Shown: in pieces, positions 1-10,642 of the stretch
Position numbering within the stretch: position 1 is the first letter of the stretch
Layout: every line of letters starts with the position of its first letter
From: Siderastrea radians
Taxonomy: Eukaryota > Cnidaria > Anthozoa > Scleractinia > Rhizangiidae
Reading direction: 5' to 3'
Length of the DNA stretch: 64,000 bases
NCBI GenBank assembly: GCA_964017195.1
Contig: OZ024896.1
Span: 28,665,430-28,729,429 of the forward strand
Translations under genes and position numbers: made by a program
Notes under the pieces: generated by a model
What the model was told of the DNA's origin: nothing
Seen by the model: the letters and a program-made list of their open reading frames with translations, nothing else
The model's database searches: none

Positions 1-750
1 TGGATGTAAAACCAGAGTAGCCACTTCCGCTCGACATAAAAATAACGACAAAAACAACTAGCAAGAATATTGACGTCTTCATCGCTAGATGTCATTGGAG
101 AAAACTACTCAAGATATGACTTTGCATTCAATGCGTATACATGGATCTATTACAGTCCCATCGATTGATTGCGCGATCGATCGCATCAACCGATGTCAAT
201 GGACGCAAAACCAGAATAGCCACTTACACCTTTTGTAAAAATAAAACATAGACAGTGAGCACATTACCATAAGCATTATTTTGGAGCAAGCCCGTAGCTA
301 CTGTTATTTTGTGGTAAATCAACGTTCCTTCTGTTTTCATTTGGCAACGAATGTAGCACTATTTTGACAAACAGTGTCAGTACTATTGCTAAAACCCATA
401 GATGTTTTTCTTTCCCTCTGCTACTGATATACGGACTCCTTCGGCCGTACAACTTTGGCAGAGCCCGGAAGACTAGGCCTTCACCTTAACTTTCCTGAAC
501 CCTACGAGGCATTCAATTTAAAGATCTCCTTCTCCACCGCGAAAACACTTCAGAATTCAGAAATATACAACGAAATCGATACGGCGACACTTTATTGTGA
601 ACTCAAAATTCACACTAGTGCTTTCGGATCGCTAACGGCAGCGATGGAAGAAGATACAAATCAGACTTCACGACAATCAAGAAAATGACGTATTTTTCAT
701 ATATGAAAAATGTTCCTCGGCGCGCAAAGCACTTTGGGTGACACTGGCTC
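1..750. other. No gene recognised; short direct repeat
   Basis: No convincing coding exon is visible. A 19-bp motif beginning AAAACCAGAGTAGCC lies at 8-26 and recurs with one change at 207-225, so a small dispersed repeat has left two copies about 200 bp apart. An open frame at 455-688 has no domain and no splice support. Confidence 0.4.
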
Positions 751-924
751 TTTAAATCTTGAGGTTTTTTGAAACAGATTGAGAACCAACTTGATTCTGT
801 GACTGAGAAACCCATTCGTTTTCTGTGGTTGCAAGGTCTCACATGTGATTGGTCAAAACAGTATTAACACAATGAACATTCCAGAAATATTTTCAGTGTT
901 CACGGTTTTCTTAGTTTGAGTGTA
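751..924 (+). repeat. Dispersed repeat, copy 1 (partner at 63616-63777)
   Basis: Read on the plus strand, this stretch (TTTAAATCTTGAGG at the left, TTTGAGTGTA at the right) matches the reverse complement of 63616-63777, roughly three quarters identical by eye. Both copies include the phrase GTGATTGGTCAAAACA. It is an old interspersed repeat with no coding frame. Confidence 0.6.
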
Positions 925-935
925 ATACAAGGACT

Positions 936-1090
936 AGACTGTGAGTAGTCTAATTTTGGCGATGGCGATTTGTGGGGCAGGCGGAATACACACACGCGCG
1001 TGCGCGAAATTTCGAGGAGACCCGTGCGCGTGTTTGTATTTCGCCCGCCACACAATCGCCACTGCCAAAATTAGAGACTAATTGCAGTCT
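936..1090. mobile_element. Foldback MITE, AGACTG termini, 11-bp target duplication
   Basis: The element is 155 bp and its two halves are imperfect inverted repeats of about 60 bp: the left arm starts AGACTG and the right arm ends CAGTCT. The exact 11-bp string ATACAAGGACT flanks it at 925-935 and 1091-1101. A target duplication of 9-11 bp with long terminal inverted repeats is typical of Mutator-like non-autonomous elements. It has no coding capacity. It would lie in the intron before the exon at 1183. Confidence 0.8.
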
Positions 1091-1182
1091 ATACAAGGAC
1101 TTTCCTGAAATTTGAGATGGTGTGCTACCTAACGAACCATGACATGATGTGACGGACCTTTTTTTTTATTTTTTATTTACAG

Positions 1183-1289
1183 AACTTCTTAAGGAAAGAT
1201 TTCTGCTTCCTGAAGATTTGAAGACAGATCAGGAATGTGGACTTGCAGTAAACAATTTCTTAAAGCAGTTTGCCCCAGGAGCACTGTAA
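1183..1289 (+). CDS. Terminal coding exon of an unidentified gene
   Basis: A long pyrimidine tract ending TTTACAG (to 1182) is a strong splice acceptor. From it, frame 2 runs 35 codons to a TAA at 1287-1289 with ordinary protein composition (for example LLKERFLLPEDLKTDQECG, then LAVNNFLKQFAPGAL). Two bases at the start complete a codon from the previous exon, so the upstream exon must end in phase 1. An AATAAA poly(A) signal follows at 1457-1462, about 170 bp after the stop, in an AT-rich 3' UTR. I do not recognise the family. The upstream exons must be further left, or beyond the MITE at 936-1090. Confidence 0.55.
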
Positions 1290-1619
1290 AATCAAATTGA
1301 CTGGTATTTCAGTTTGTTTTTTAAACAGTGCTTTCGGTTGGTAATGTCATCAGATTTCAAAATGTTATACACATGTGTATAAAACAACGGTAAGCCTTGT
1401 TTTATACTTAAATTTTAAGATCTGATCTAATAGTTGTAAATTAAGGGTAATTTATAAATAAACTAGTCATGAATGAATACAGGTCTCTGTGTTTAATTTC
1501 TTGTTCAGGGGTCAAGTTTCTTTAAATTGGAGGAAAGCACATTTTCCTTTATTAAAAGCAAATTAAACAAAGTAACTGTAAAAATGTAGCCACTTTTTCA
1601 GTTAATGGCTGCCCTGACT

Positions 1620-1925
1620 AGCTTAGGACTGGTCAGGTCCACAACAACAACAGAAAAATGGCTTGGTGTTGACTGGCCCAGGCTGGCCTGAAAAGCAGAA
1701 AATATTTTCCATTTGGGCCGGCTGGGGCCGGCCTGGGCTGTCCTGGTCCAGGGTGGGCCAGTCCCTGTCATATGTCTGTCTTGGGCCGGCCCGGGCCGGC
1801 CAGGGCCGGCTTCTCATTAGCATTTTTCAAAAATGCTAATTTTGGGCCAGTCTGGGCCGGCCCTGTGGGGACGGCCCAGGCCAGCCCGGGCCGGCCCAAG
1901 CAGGACGCTTTTTTGCACGGGTTGG
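1620..1925 (-). repeat. GC-rich minisatellite built on GGCCGGCC / CCTGGGC, copy 1
   Basis: The stretch is a degenerate tandem array of GGCCGGCCTGGGC-like units in otherwise AT-rich DNA. Its right edge reads GGCCCAAGCAGGACGC then TTTTTTGCACGGG. The reverse complement of that edge opens the second copy at 53465, so the two arrays are inverted relative to each other. Several frames stay open only because of the composition. Confidence 0.75.
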
Positions 1926-2443
1926 CAGCGATTTGGGGGAAATTGCAGTAAATATCACACTGGAATAGCAGCAAAATCGCTGCTAGTTTACACCTGCGAC
2001 AACAAAGTTACATTGGAGAGCGCGACAAAAATTGCACCAAAAACCGCATGTGTAAATGGACCTTTACGGCGAAGCCCTAGAATTTTTTGTTAAGGTTTGT
2101 CAGAATTTTGTGTTTCATGTTTTAAGCAAATTTTGACAACTGAAAATTAAAACAGTGGGCAAAAGTATTTTTGTTGGCTGTTATTGATTGCCTTCCCACC
2201 TGCAAGTTGTTTTGTGTCAAGGTTTTTCCACTGCTAAAGTTTGCTAGATTTTTGTCACTTTTTGAGTGGAATTTGAGACAGCTGAAAATTGATTTGTCGT
2301 GAATACATTAAAAGCATCCCTGTAACCTTTACACCGTTCTTTCAAAGTGTAGAGATGGGAACAGAAAAGGTGACATTACAGTAAATGTTATAATAATTAT
2401 TATTATAAGCACTACAGACAGTTGACAAAACCTTTCCACTTAC

Positions 2444-2536
2444 CTTCCAATCCACTTGTCAAATGAGCTTGAGAGACAGCAGGGAAAACCAGCTGACTGT
2501 GATCCATTACTGAAGACTGACTACGACCAGAAAAAC
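2444..2536 (-). CDS. NLR gene A: 93-bp linker exon 2
   Basis: This minus-strand exon is bounded by an AG acceptor (TTTTAAG before 2536) and a GTAAG donor (2443-2439). It is exactly 93 bp and open in phase 1 at both ends: the last G of one exon joins GT of the next, giving GFSG. The 31 residues are of the form GFSGRSQSSVMDHSQLVF followed by PAVSQAHLTSGLE. It is one of six near-identical exons in this window (2444, 2761, 50881, 51781, 52125, 52474). The flanking intron sequence (GACAGTTGACA before the donor in plus reading) is also duplicated, so the duplicated unit is exon plus intron. The domain is not one I recognise; rich in S, Q, H and P, it is probably a flexible linker between the Death domain and NACHT. 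Confidence 0.7.
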
Positions 2537-2760
2537 CTTAAAAGGGAAAATATCATTAAGCAATATCATAGAAAAGAACAGGTGTTTTTAGTGCATCACT
2601 GCACGTTAAGACCAGCAACAGATGAAAAACAGAAAATGTTCCTTTTCCAATGAACAGAAAAAGGTTAAATTATAGTTACGTAAACATAATATTATTTAGC
2701 ACCAGAGACAGCTGATGGTTGCTTTGTCAGTTGTGAAGGTGTAAAAAGCTTTCTGATTAC

Positions 2761-2853
2761 CTTCAGATCCACTTCTCAAATGAGCTTGAGAGGCTGCAGG
2801 GAAAGCCAGCTGACTGTGATCCACCACCGAAGGCTGGCTACCACCAGAAAAAC
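2761..2853 (-). CDS. NLR gene A: 93-bp linker exon 1
   Basis: The acceptor is CTTTAAG before 2853 and the donor is GTAAT at 2760-2756. Length is 93 bp, phase 1 to phase 1, with residues beginning GFSGGSQPSVVDHSQLAF and ending QAHLRSGSE. The neighbouring copy at 2444 is 224 bp further downstream. The Death-domain exon lies 1.3 kb upstream and ends in phase 1, so it can splice directly into this exon. Another minus frame is also open across the exon but ends in a stop and lacks phase agreement. Confidence 0.72.
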
Positions 2854-4168
2854 CTTAAAGGGGAGAATAATCAGTAAATAATTCTGTTTCCTTCTCTTAC
2901 TCTTTATGTACCACAAAAATAAGATAATGTTCCGTTTTCGTACAATGCAGTTTTTAGAGCGCCGGGTAAAACAATGGAAAGCAGGAGCCCCAAAAAACTT
3001 TGAAAACGGGAGATCACTTTTGAGAAGCTCAAACCTGAGGCTTGTCAAAGACCGGACTTTACAAGCTGGATTATCTAATAAGGAGACAAATTTTGCAGGG
3101 GCTGTGTTTTGGGAGTTGCAAAAAATAAGAATTGCATGTATACCATTTATGAACTAACCTATCTGATGAAACTTTAATTCACTGCTCTTACCCTGTTAAA
3201 AGTGAACTGGTGGGTATTAAAGCTTATTTCTTGATATTCATTTGAAATCTTGACAGCACTATTCTGTAAGGAATGTCTTAACTCTCTACCTCTAAAGGCT
3301 CAACTCAAGGTCATTTAATAAGCCCCCTTCCCCACAGAATATAATGACTATATGGATCACTCATGGCAGCCTTAAGTTTATATAAGCACAAGTACATGTA
3401 CATGTATCTTGGTATGTGCTGTGAGCTGTTTTCTTCTTTTACTTTGCAAGAAACGTTGTTTGGCTCTCTTACTCTTCCAGGATAGATTTATTTGCAGCAT
3501 ACACATATAGCTGTCGCTCTAGCTATTTACTGTTAAGTAAGAACACCATCAAAGCCTACTATTTATGATAAAAGCTGAGGCAAAAACAAAAAACAAAAAC
3601 AAAACAAAATGTCAAAGTATGAGTTCAAGCACTTGATAGATGGGACTCATTGGTTTGGGACTCATCAATTTTCATGGGGTGAGTCCCAGGAAATCAATAA
3701 TGGACTGACTAATGGCAAATTGTAACAAAATCACTGGACTTACAAAGGAATGTGCGACCCATGTGGGAATTTTGATCTAACCCATGTCCGTAAAAAAAAG
3801 AGCAACTGTACACCTTATGGAGTTAAAAAGAACAGTGCCATTTTAAACACTTAACCCATGCTAGCATTTGCTTGCTTTTAAGTGTAAAAATGTCAGTTTT
3901 TATGCAGTGAAAGCACTCATTGAAAAAACCTCATTTCCACCCAATGCCCTGCAGTTCCCTCTGTAAAATGCCCCTGCAAGTTAACATGGTCGAGTAATGG
4001 GCTTTTCTGTTCTTCAAGTTCAAATGAAGTATTTCACTTCAGGTAAGAAAGATATACAAAAACGAACAATAAATTAATGCTTTCAGAGCGCCGGATATAT
4101 CGGAGGATAAATGACAGAGGCTAAGAAGGGTAGATCGAGGGTGGATAAAAGTGAATTATAAAGTTCAC
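2854..4168 (-). other. Intron of NLR gene A
   Basis: AT-rich sequence between the Death-domain exon and the first linker exon. I see no further exon. The plus-strand open frame at 2906-3157 has no splice support or domain. A short hairpin of GGGACTCAT / ATGAGTCCC type lies near 3645-3690. Confidence 0.5.
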
Positions 4169-4477
4169 CTGGTTGGTTAGGTGTCTGCCTGTGTAAACGT
4201 TGGTCGCAACAAAACACTTCTGCTAAATCTCTTCGCCCAACAAGTTTATCACACAGAGCGTCATATAAGACACCGTAAGTTGCATCACTTCCTCGTTTCT
4301 GTTTCCACCGAAACAACATTTGTAATGCCTTGCTAGAGTATTCTTCATTGTCCTTGTGGAATCCAGTTATCTCTCCCTCATGAAATCCCAGACGCCGCGC
4401 AAGACTCTTCCAAGAAACCCCAAGCTTCTGTGACAACTCCTCCAACTCATACTCCGAAGGTAAGCCCTCTCTTTGGG
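4169..4477 (-). CDS. NLR gene A: Death-domain exon
   Basis: The minus frame encodes about 103 residues matching the Death fold: LEELSQKLGVSWKSLARRLG (helices 1-2), then GFHEGEITGFHKDNE, then ALQMLFRWKQKRGSDAT with the conserved tryptophan, then YGVLYDALCDKLVGRRDLAE (helices 5-6). Death domains recruit other Death-domain adaptors in apoptosis and innate signalling. The acceptor is CATTTCAG ending at 4478, with a second possible AG at 4487. The donor is CCAG|GTGAAC at 4169/4168. The exon starts and ends in phase 1, which fits the 93-bp linker exons downstream. Reading on past the donor reaches a stop at 4083, so the splice is needed. The start codon is in an upstream exon I could not place. The matching NACHT exon would lie off the left edge. 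Confidence 0.8.
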
Positions 4478-5570
4478 CTGAAATGCCTACAACAAAAAGA
4501 AAACAAAACAATCAAATAATAAATTATAGTCTTGTTGCACAAACAAAGTGACATACAGTGCTGTATTCAATGGAATTTAGTAAAATCAGCCAGCTATTTC
4601 AACTATCTCTGTCAATACTGTGTATGGCTTGCAAGTGTTAAGAAAGCATATGCATACTGAAATATACGAATACATGTAAGTCTATCTTTTTCCTCATAAC
4701 ATGAATATTTGACTCTCTTCTCAGTCATTCACTGTGTTTCTGACACATCACAATTTGGGCGTAAAAACTGTTCACGTGCATTTTCCTTAAATTACTCTTA
4801 ATTTGCATAGGTTCGAATGCCAGAAGGTTCAGAGAGACAGGTTAAGAAAGATACTAATGCAACAACAACCATCTACTTTCTCTGTAGTTGCTGGGGCCTC
4901 CAGTGTGGTCAGCTGGCCCCCAGATGGACTGCTCTATTGCTGGCATGCCCACATGCCAAGCCAAAGGGACCTCTGAGCTGTGGACCACATGGTCAGAATG
5001 GAGCCAAGGGATCATGGCTGGGAACAGCCATGACCCCGAACTCTGCCCAAATCTCCAGGCATCCATTGGTCATCTGCCAGAAACTATCCACAACAACAGC
5101 GTACCCATGCCTACCAATCCCATCATAAGAGCTGATATACAGAACACCGTTGAACACCGCTGCACTGCCTCAAGTGCAAAAGGCACTCTAGCTCCTTGTG
5201 CCTGACGAGCAACACCAACACGCTACAGAATGCCAATGAGCACCAATGCCTGAGAACAACTAAAGCACTCCAGCTCATCCAAGCTTCAGGGTAGCTCGAG
5301 GTTCACCTAATTTGAAAGATCTGCACAGTCCATATAATACTGACAAGCGGTTTTGTAAGCAAACCATGAGGACCCGCAGGCCTTAGTTACGGACGGATTG
5401 AGCGGCCATGAGCACACATAAGTGACCCGATTTCGCAATATCACACAATAGGCCTGTTGACAGATGACGCAATATGATGCTTCGTAAGCCTTGGTGAAGG
5501 AATGTCACACATCATTCACAAGTCATCACTTGACAAATTTAGGCCGTCGCGATTTTAAAAATATACTTAC
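4478..5570. other. Probable upstream intron of gene A, with a GC-richer tract
   Basis: Nothing certain is coded here. The tract 4810-5210 is markedly richer in G+C than its surroundings and two plus frames (4817-5128 and 4888-5205) and one minus frame stay open across it, but I recognise no domain and see no clear splice signals. It could be a remnant of an inserted sequence. Confidence 0.3.
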
Positions 5571-5752
5571 CAAATCTGATTAATAGAAGGGGAAAAAAAA
5601 ATATTGAATTCGTCTGCTTTCAAGACTGTAGTCCGCCAAGCTAGGCCAAAACTTCGTCCGTTTTTCTTAAAATAATGCTCTTGAGCACTGTATCGCAGAA
5701 TGAGAAGACAGAAAACTCCAGAATTCCTAAGACGGAAGCTGCAGTCTCGCAA
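5571..5752 (-). other. Possible 5' exon of the gene A transcript
   Basis: A strong minus-strand donor, ATTTG|GTAAGTAT, lies at 5571/5570. The sequence upstream of it has moderate CpG content and an open frame of 61 codons. That frame does not join the Death-domain exon in phase, so if this is the first exon it is non-coding or an intermediate exon is missing. A candidate plus-strand first exon lies about 430 bp away, suggesting a divergent promoter between 5750 and 6180. Confidence 0.25.
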
Positions 5753-6185
5753 GGTGATGTTGTCAACACTTACGTTTTGTGGATCAATTTTCGTTTCTGG
5801 TGGTAGAATAAATTATGTTTGGCGGCGCGCGAACTCGCTTGGCGGAAAAAGTCAGGTATATTTATTTTTAAAATGTCTTAACTACAAACATTTTGATTGA
5901 AGATTTGTATACTTCAATTGTAAGATGGTCATGTCGACATTGATCAAATCGGTGGTCATTCCCAACGAAGTTGAAATGGTGATTTGCAGCGGCGTGCACC
6001 GGGCGCCATCAATGAACATACTTCATAACATGCCAAATCTTTGAGATGGTACTTCTGCACGAAAAGTGAATTGTTCTGTCGGCAGTAGAAAAGGTTTGTT
6101 GTGCCTGTTATACAAAAGCAACTGCATAAGCTTGCATGCGGCCCTCCTGATTGTTGTGTTTCGATCAGATTGGATTTTCACATCG

Positions 6186-6214
6186 ATGGACCGGATTGAA
6201 TACACTGTGTCCAG
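6186..6214 (+). CDS. Candidate first coding exon (MDRIEYTVS...)
   Basis: ATG at 6186 is followed by nine codons and then a near-consensus donor TCCAG|GTAAGT at 6214/6215, phase 2. There is no domain to recognise in so short a piece. Downstream coding exons were not identified, and 6.7-7.8 kb is satellite, so the call rests on the start context and the donor only. Confidence 0.22.
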
Positions 6215-6718
6215 GTAAGTCTGTTCCGTGCTTTGGTTACAACCTAGTCAAACAAGTGATGCGAGTCAAAATCAAAAATATCGATGTATGCGAGTAATTC
6301 AATTGTCCTACTCTGACTAACTATTATTCGGTCCTTATTAAGACACGTTTTAGTGCTGCAATTTCCTTTATATGATACATCAAAAAAGGCAAGTTGGCTG
6401 GCAATGAAAGACTTGAATTTCATTCACGTATATATTGATTGTTTTAAACACTGCCCGCTCAGATATATTGCAGTCCAATGAATTGTTTAATTTGTCACTA
6501 AACCAGAATATTTCATTACATCTATACACGAGACACACGAAACTCACTAAAATATACGGAATAACGCAAAAAAATGTAATTTTTACTTGTTATATTTTTA
6601 TATTATTTGCCCCTAATGTAGCGTACCCAGCAACAGTTAGCAGGGTAAATAGAAAGCCTTTCAAGGGTATGTATTATATAAAGACGCGTAAGGGACTATT
6701 ACTTTTGTTTTGTTCGAA

Positions 6719-7772
6719 TGTGGGGATATTTGATAATGCCATACTGTTCTACAACTCCTAAGTGCAAGTATTTTTCCAACAGCAACAGAAACACTAGGTG
6801 GCACGCCCGTGATTCTGTGAGTTAGAACGTTGTGGCATTATGAAACTTCCTGCATATTTTACCGGGTTGTATCCAACTGTAGTAGGTTTTTAAGGGGCAG
6901 GGGGAATTGGGGGACGCAAAATTTGGCTATTTGAGTGTGGGGATATTTGATAATGCCATGATTTTCTACTAAACTCCTAAGTGCAACAACTGCAACAGAA
7001 ACACTTAGGTGGCACGCCCGTGATTCTGTGAGTTAGAACGTTATGGCATTATGAAACTTCCTGCATATATTGGGGTGTATCCAACTGTAATAGGTTTTTT
7101 AAGGAAAACTTTCGTTGTTTGAGTGTGGGAATATTTGATAATGCCATGATTTTCTACTAAACTCCTAAGTGCAACAACTGCAACAGAAACACCTAGGTGG
7201 CACGCCCGTGATTCTGTGAGTTAGAACGTTATGGCATTGTGAAACCTCCAGCATATATTGGGGTGTATCCAACTGTAATAGGTTTTTTTAAAGGGCAGGG
7301 GGAATTGGGGGGGGGGGGAACGCAAAATTTGGTTATTTGAGTGTGGAGATATTTGATAATGCCATGATTTTCTACTAAACTCCTAAGTGCAACAACTGCA
7401 ACAGAAACACTTAGGTGGCACGCCCGTGATTCTGTGAGTTAGAACGTTATGGCATTATGAAACTTCCTGCATATGTTACCGGGTTGTATCCAACTGTAGT
7501 AGGTTTTTAAGGGGCAGGGGGAATTGGGGGACGCAAAATTTGGTTGTTTGAGTGTGGGGATATTTGATAATGCCATGATTTTCTACTAAACTCCTAAGTG
7601 CAACAACTGCAACAGAAACACTTAGGTGGCACGCCCGTGATTCTGTGAGTTAGAACGTTATGGCGTTATTAAAATTCCCTGCACATTTTATCGGGAAGTA
7701 TCCAACTGTGATATGCTTTCTTCAGAGGAGTGGGAAAAAATTGGGGGGAGGGGCATATAATTTTGTTGTCCG
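6719..7772 (+). repeat. Satellite, five units of about 188-219 bp
   Basis: Units start with GTGGGGATATTTGATAATGCC near 6719, 6937, 7125, 7343 and 7554, and decay after about 7772. Each unit carries CTCCTAAGTG ... CACTTAGGTGG, a short inverted repeat that could form a hairpin, and the phrase GCACGCCCGTGATTCTG. Length differences come from a G-rich spacer (GGGGCAGGGGGAATTGGGG) present in some units and absent in others. No coding frame is conserved between units. Confidence 0.9.
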
Positions 7773-9893
7773 AGTGTGAATGATTCTATATTGTGCCGGT
7801 AATGAATGCACCTTTAGCTTCTTTCCATTTTTTTTTTCGTGCGAAGACATTTATAAAAATTGTTCTTTGGATGGCTCACTGACAAAAGAATGTTATTGCT
7901 CTATTGTCACATTTAATGTTTTGTCTTAATACGATGCGAATAGCCGCGGCGAGCTGTATGTTAGTTTAGGCATTATAATACGCCCTTTTTTTTCTCTTTT
8001 TTTTTTTGTGAAAAGCAGATTACGTTGGAATAGAACGTCTAAAGGCGTTCACGCAGGATGTCCGAATAACTTCCCACAGTAACATTTTGTTTTATACGTA
8101 CAAATAAATGATCAAAAGCCCCTTTGGGCTCCGTGTCTCGTGTCACGTTTTTCGCGTCTTTTTATTTTTTAATTATTGTTTTATTGCTGGCTGGGGACTT
8201 TGCTGGCTGCAGACTGTCAAAGATATCGAAAATTGAAAAGCGCACAGCTTACTTAAAGAAAAATGTAGACTTTTCACCCCAGATGCATTATTCCTGTTTA
8301 GAACTTCATTCATCCACTTAAAATTAAAGTTAAAACTCCTTTTGTCGCTCAATTAAAGTTGCGTTGTATTGTAGCGTGACATTCACGACACAGTGACCAC
8401 AATATACTCGCTATTCATTGTACACGTACAAACTCACGTGCACGTGTACGCCAGCTACGTGACGTGGCGAGCTCAAAGAAGGTCTGCATTGAATAATGGC
8501 TGGACACCTTAGCGAAATGCAGCTTTAAAAACGCGCTTATAAATAGCAAACAAAAACATTGCGATATCTTTTTTATCGATCGCTCGTCGTGCAGATTGGA
8601 TCTTCGGATAATTTTCACGTTAGCGCCCGTCCTGCTAGCGGTTTATAACAAGAAACGTCTGCAATCAATCAACATGAAAGGTTGTCACTTCGATGAAGAA
8701 AAAGAAACTGAATTTTATACGTGATCATTCCGCAATGAAAAAAAGTGTAGCCAGTTGCATCTGAAGTTAACACAGAAATGAAAAATGAGACAAAGCGAGC
8801 AATTGATATATCTTCTTTAGAAAAACTGTTTAAGTCCTCAAGTTAAATTTTTCACGCGTCGTTTACCCGAAATAACTACAATCGCGGCTTCACGCCGTGA
8901 CGGAGACAGACTAACTGCAAGCCAGAATATTTGAAATTTACAAAGGTTTTAATTCCGATGAAAGAACATGAAATTAATGTACTTCATTTTTTTATTTGTA
9001 ATGAAATTATTTGTTAGCCTACAAAACAGGCGTGCACGTCGCACAAGCAAACTTGACTTCTCTGTGTGAAATGAACCAAATTGAACGATCAACAGATTAA
9101 AACATTGTTTTAAAGGGTTTTTCTCCCTACACTAATATCATCCGTTATTGTTCAGCTATCCGGCTTACCGGTAAGACTGTTATGTTTCTCAGTAAAAGAG
9201 TAAATAAAATAAGACCAAATAAAATTCAAGCTGCGAGCGTCGAAATTGTCAATCAAGACGAAATTCACCTCACTGCGAGTTAATTGGATTCACACATTTT
9301 TGTGATTCTGTTATATAATTATATATGGCGTCTGTAGCAACGATGGCTTCCAACAGCGAACCAAAAAGTATCTTATGCGGGTCCTCATGATTTCATAAAA
9401 ATATGGGCTTTCAAACCGTCAGTATACATGTGCCTTTTTTATGTTAGATGGATGGAGGGATGGATAGAGGTGTCTGAAAATGTTAAAGGTCTTTTACCTG
9501 CAAGTCTTCTTTGCTTTGCTGTACTCATACCACCCCACAGTAAAGGCTTTTTATGAGCTGCTGCATTACCTGCAGACCTTATCTACAAATGAAAAAAAAT
9601 ATGAGGTCAACCTGGTCAAACTTGAAATAAATGCCCCCAGCATTTATTCAAGGTACCACCATTTATTTGAGGTCCTGCATTTACTTGAAACTGAAGGTTT
9701 CTTACTAGTTCTCATCGAAAATTAGTTTTTATTAGCAATTTAAAAAAGCATTCCTGGACCACTCCAAACCATGGTATACTTGCCACAAATGTACAAGAAG
9801 CAAACCTGGTCAGATAAAAAATCTAACTACTGAAGATAGAATTCATCAAAGAAACATGTTTCAGGAATTGTGTAGGCCTTTGATGATACACTT
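7773..9893. other. No gene recognised
   Basis: AT-rich sequence with short open frames of no recognisable family. A CpG-containing block with ACGTG motifs lies near 8425-8470. A second ATG-rich CpG block lies near 9328-9390 but lacks a donor in frame. Nothing else can be supported. Confidence 0.4.
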
Positions 9894-10287
9894 TTAAAGG
9901 AACTTTCTATAAAAAAATGATGTTCTACAAACTGGTCCATGGAATGAGTCCTTGAGGTAGTCCACAGGGGTGGTCTGGCCATTGTATTCATTCATAAATC
10001 TTAAATATATGTGGTGCATAAAGCAATTCCTTGCATCAGTGTTGCAATTATAATTATTATAATTATTAATAACAATTACCAAGTCCTGCTGCAAGCCCAC
10101 TTTGACATCCTGAAGTCACACAACATAAAAACAAACTGACCGATGTGCTGGACCTGACATTAAGGGTAAAGAAGGCTGTTATTAAATAAATAACAATTAA
10201 CAATTGAAAATAATTAACAAAAACACACCTCAGAGAAGTCTTCAACTGAGAGATAAATAATTGTCCAAGATTAAAGTGATCATGCAT
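9894..10287 (-). CDS. Candidate three-exon small gene, unidentified
   Basis: Three minus-strand pieces join in phase: 10287-10229 (ATG, donor CTGAG|GTGTG), 10109-10080 (acceptor GTGACTTCAG with a good pyrimidine tract, donor ACTTG|GTAATT) and 10029-9894 (acceptor GATGCAAG, weak, to a stop). The result is 74 codons, with segments such as FNLGQLFISQLKTSLR and YNGQTTPVDYLKDSFHGPV. No family is recognised and the first acceptor upstream of 10287 may mean the gene starts earlier. Agreement of phases across two introns is the main support; transcripts would be needed to confirm it. Confidence 0.3.
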
Positions 10288-10642
10288 TCTGGTCAATCAC
10301 AACAGACCCAAACAACACAATGAACCAATCAAAAGTCAATGCCTGTAATGTAAGGCGGTTCTAAAAGTTAGCTTTTTTAACACAAGACGACTTCGAGAGA
10401 TGGACTAATTGACAATTGAATCACACAGAAAGGTACAATGTAGGAAATTTATCCTTGTTGAAATGTGTTGAGGTTTGAAAGCACTGGCTGAAGACTAAAT
10501 TGATTTTTAGCGAGCATTTCAAGTAGGACCTCGAATGTCGGTTGGCCAAATTCAGCAAATTTGAATTCCTGCTTTCCTACCTTGTCTTCAGCTTAGTGCG
10601 TGACATGACAGCGATAGACTGTAAAGCAGAAAATTACTCAAA

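Noticed and set aside
1623..2093. Open frames rich in GP and RP on both strands
   Set aside because: They follow the GGCC minisatellite composition and end where it ends.
4811..4822. GGTTCGAATGCC as a tRNA B box
   Set aside because: No A box at a suitable distance upstream and no acceptor or anticodon stems; chance match.
5571..5752. Coding first exon of gene A
   Set aside because: The donor is strong, but the open frame joins the Death-domain exon out of phase, so I kept it only as a possible untranslated exon.
6719..7772. CRISPR-like array
   Set aside because: Units are about 200 bp with related, not unique, spacers and there are no cas genes; the DNA is eukaryotic.
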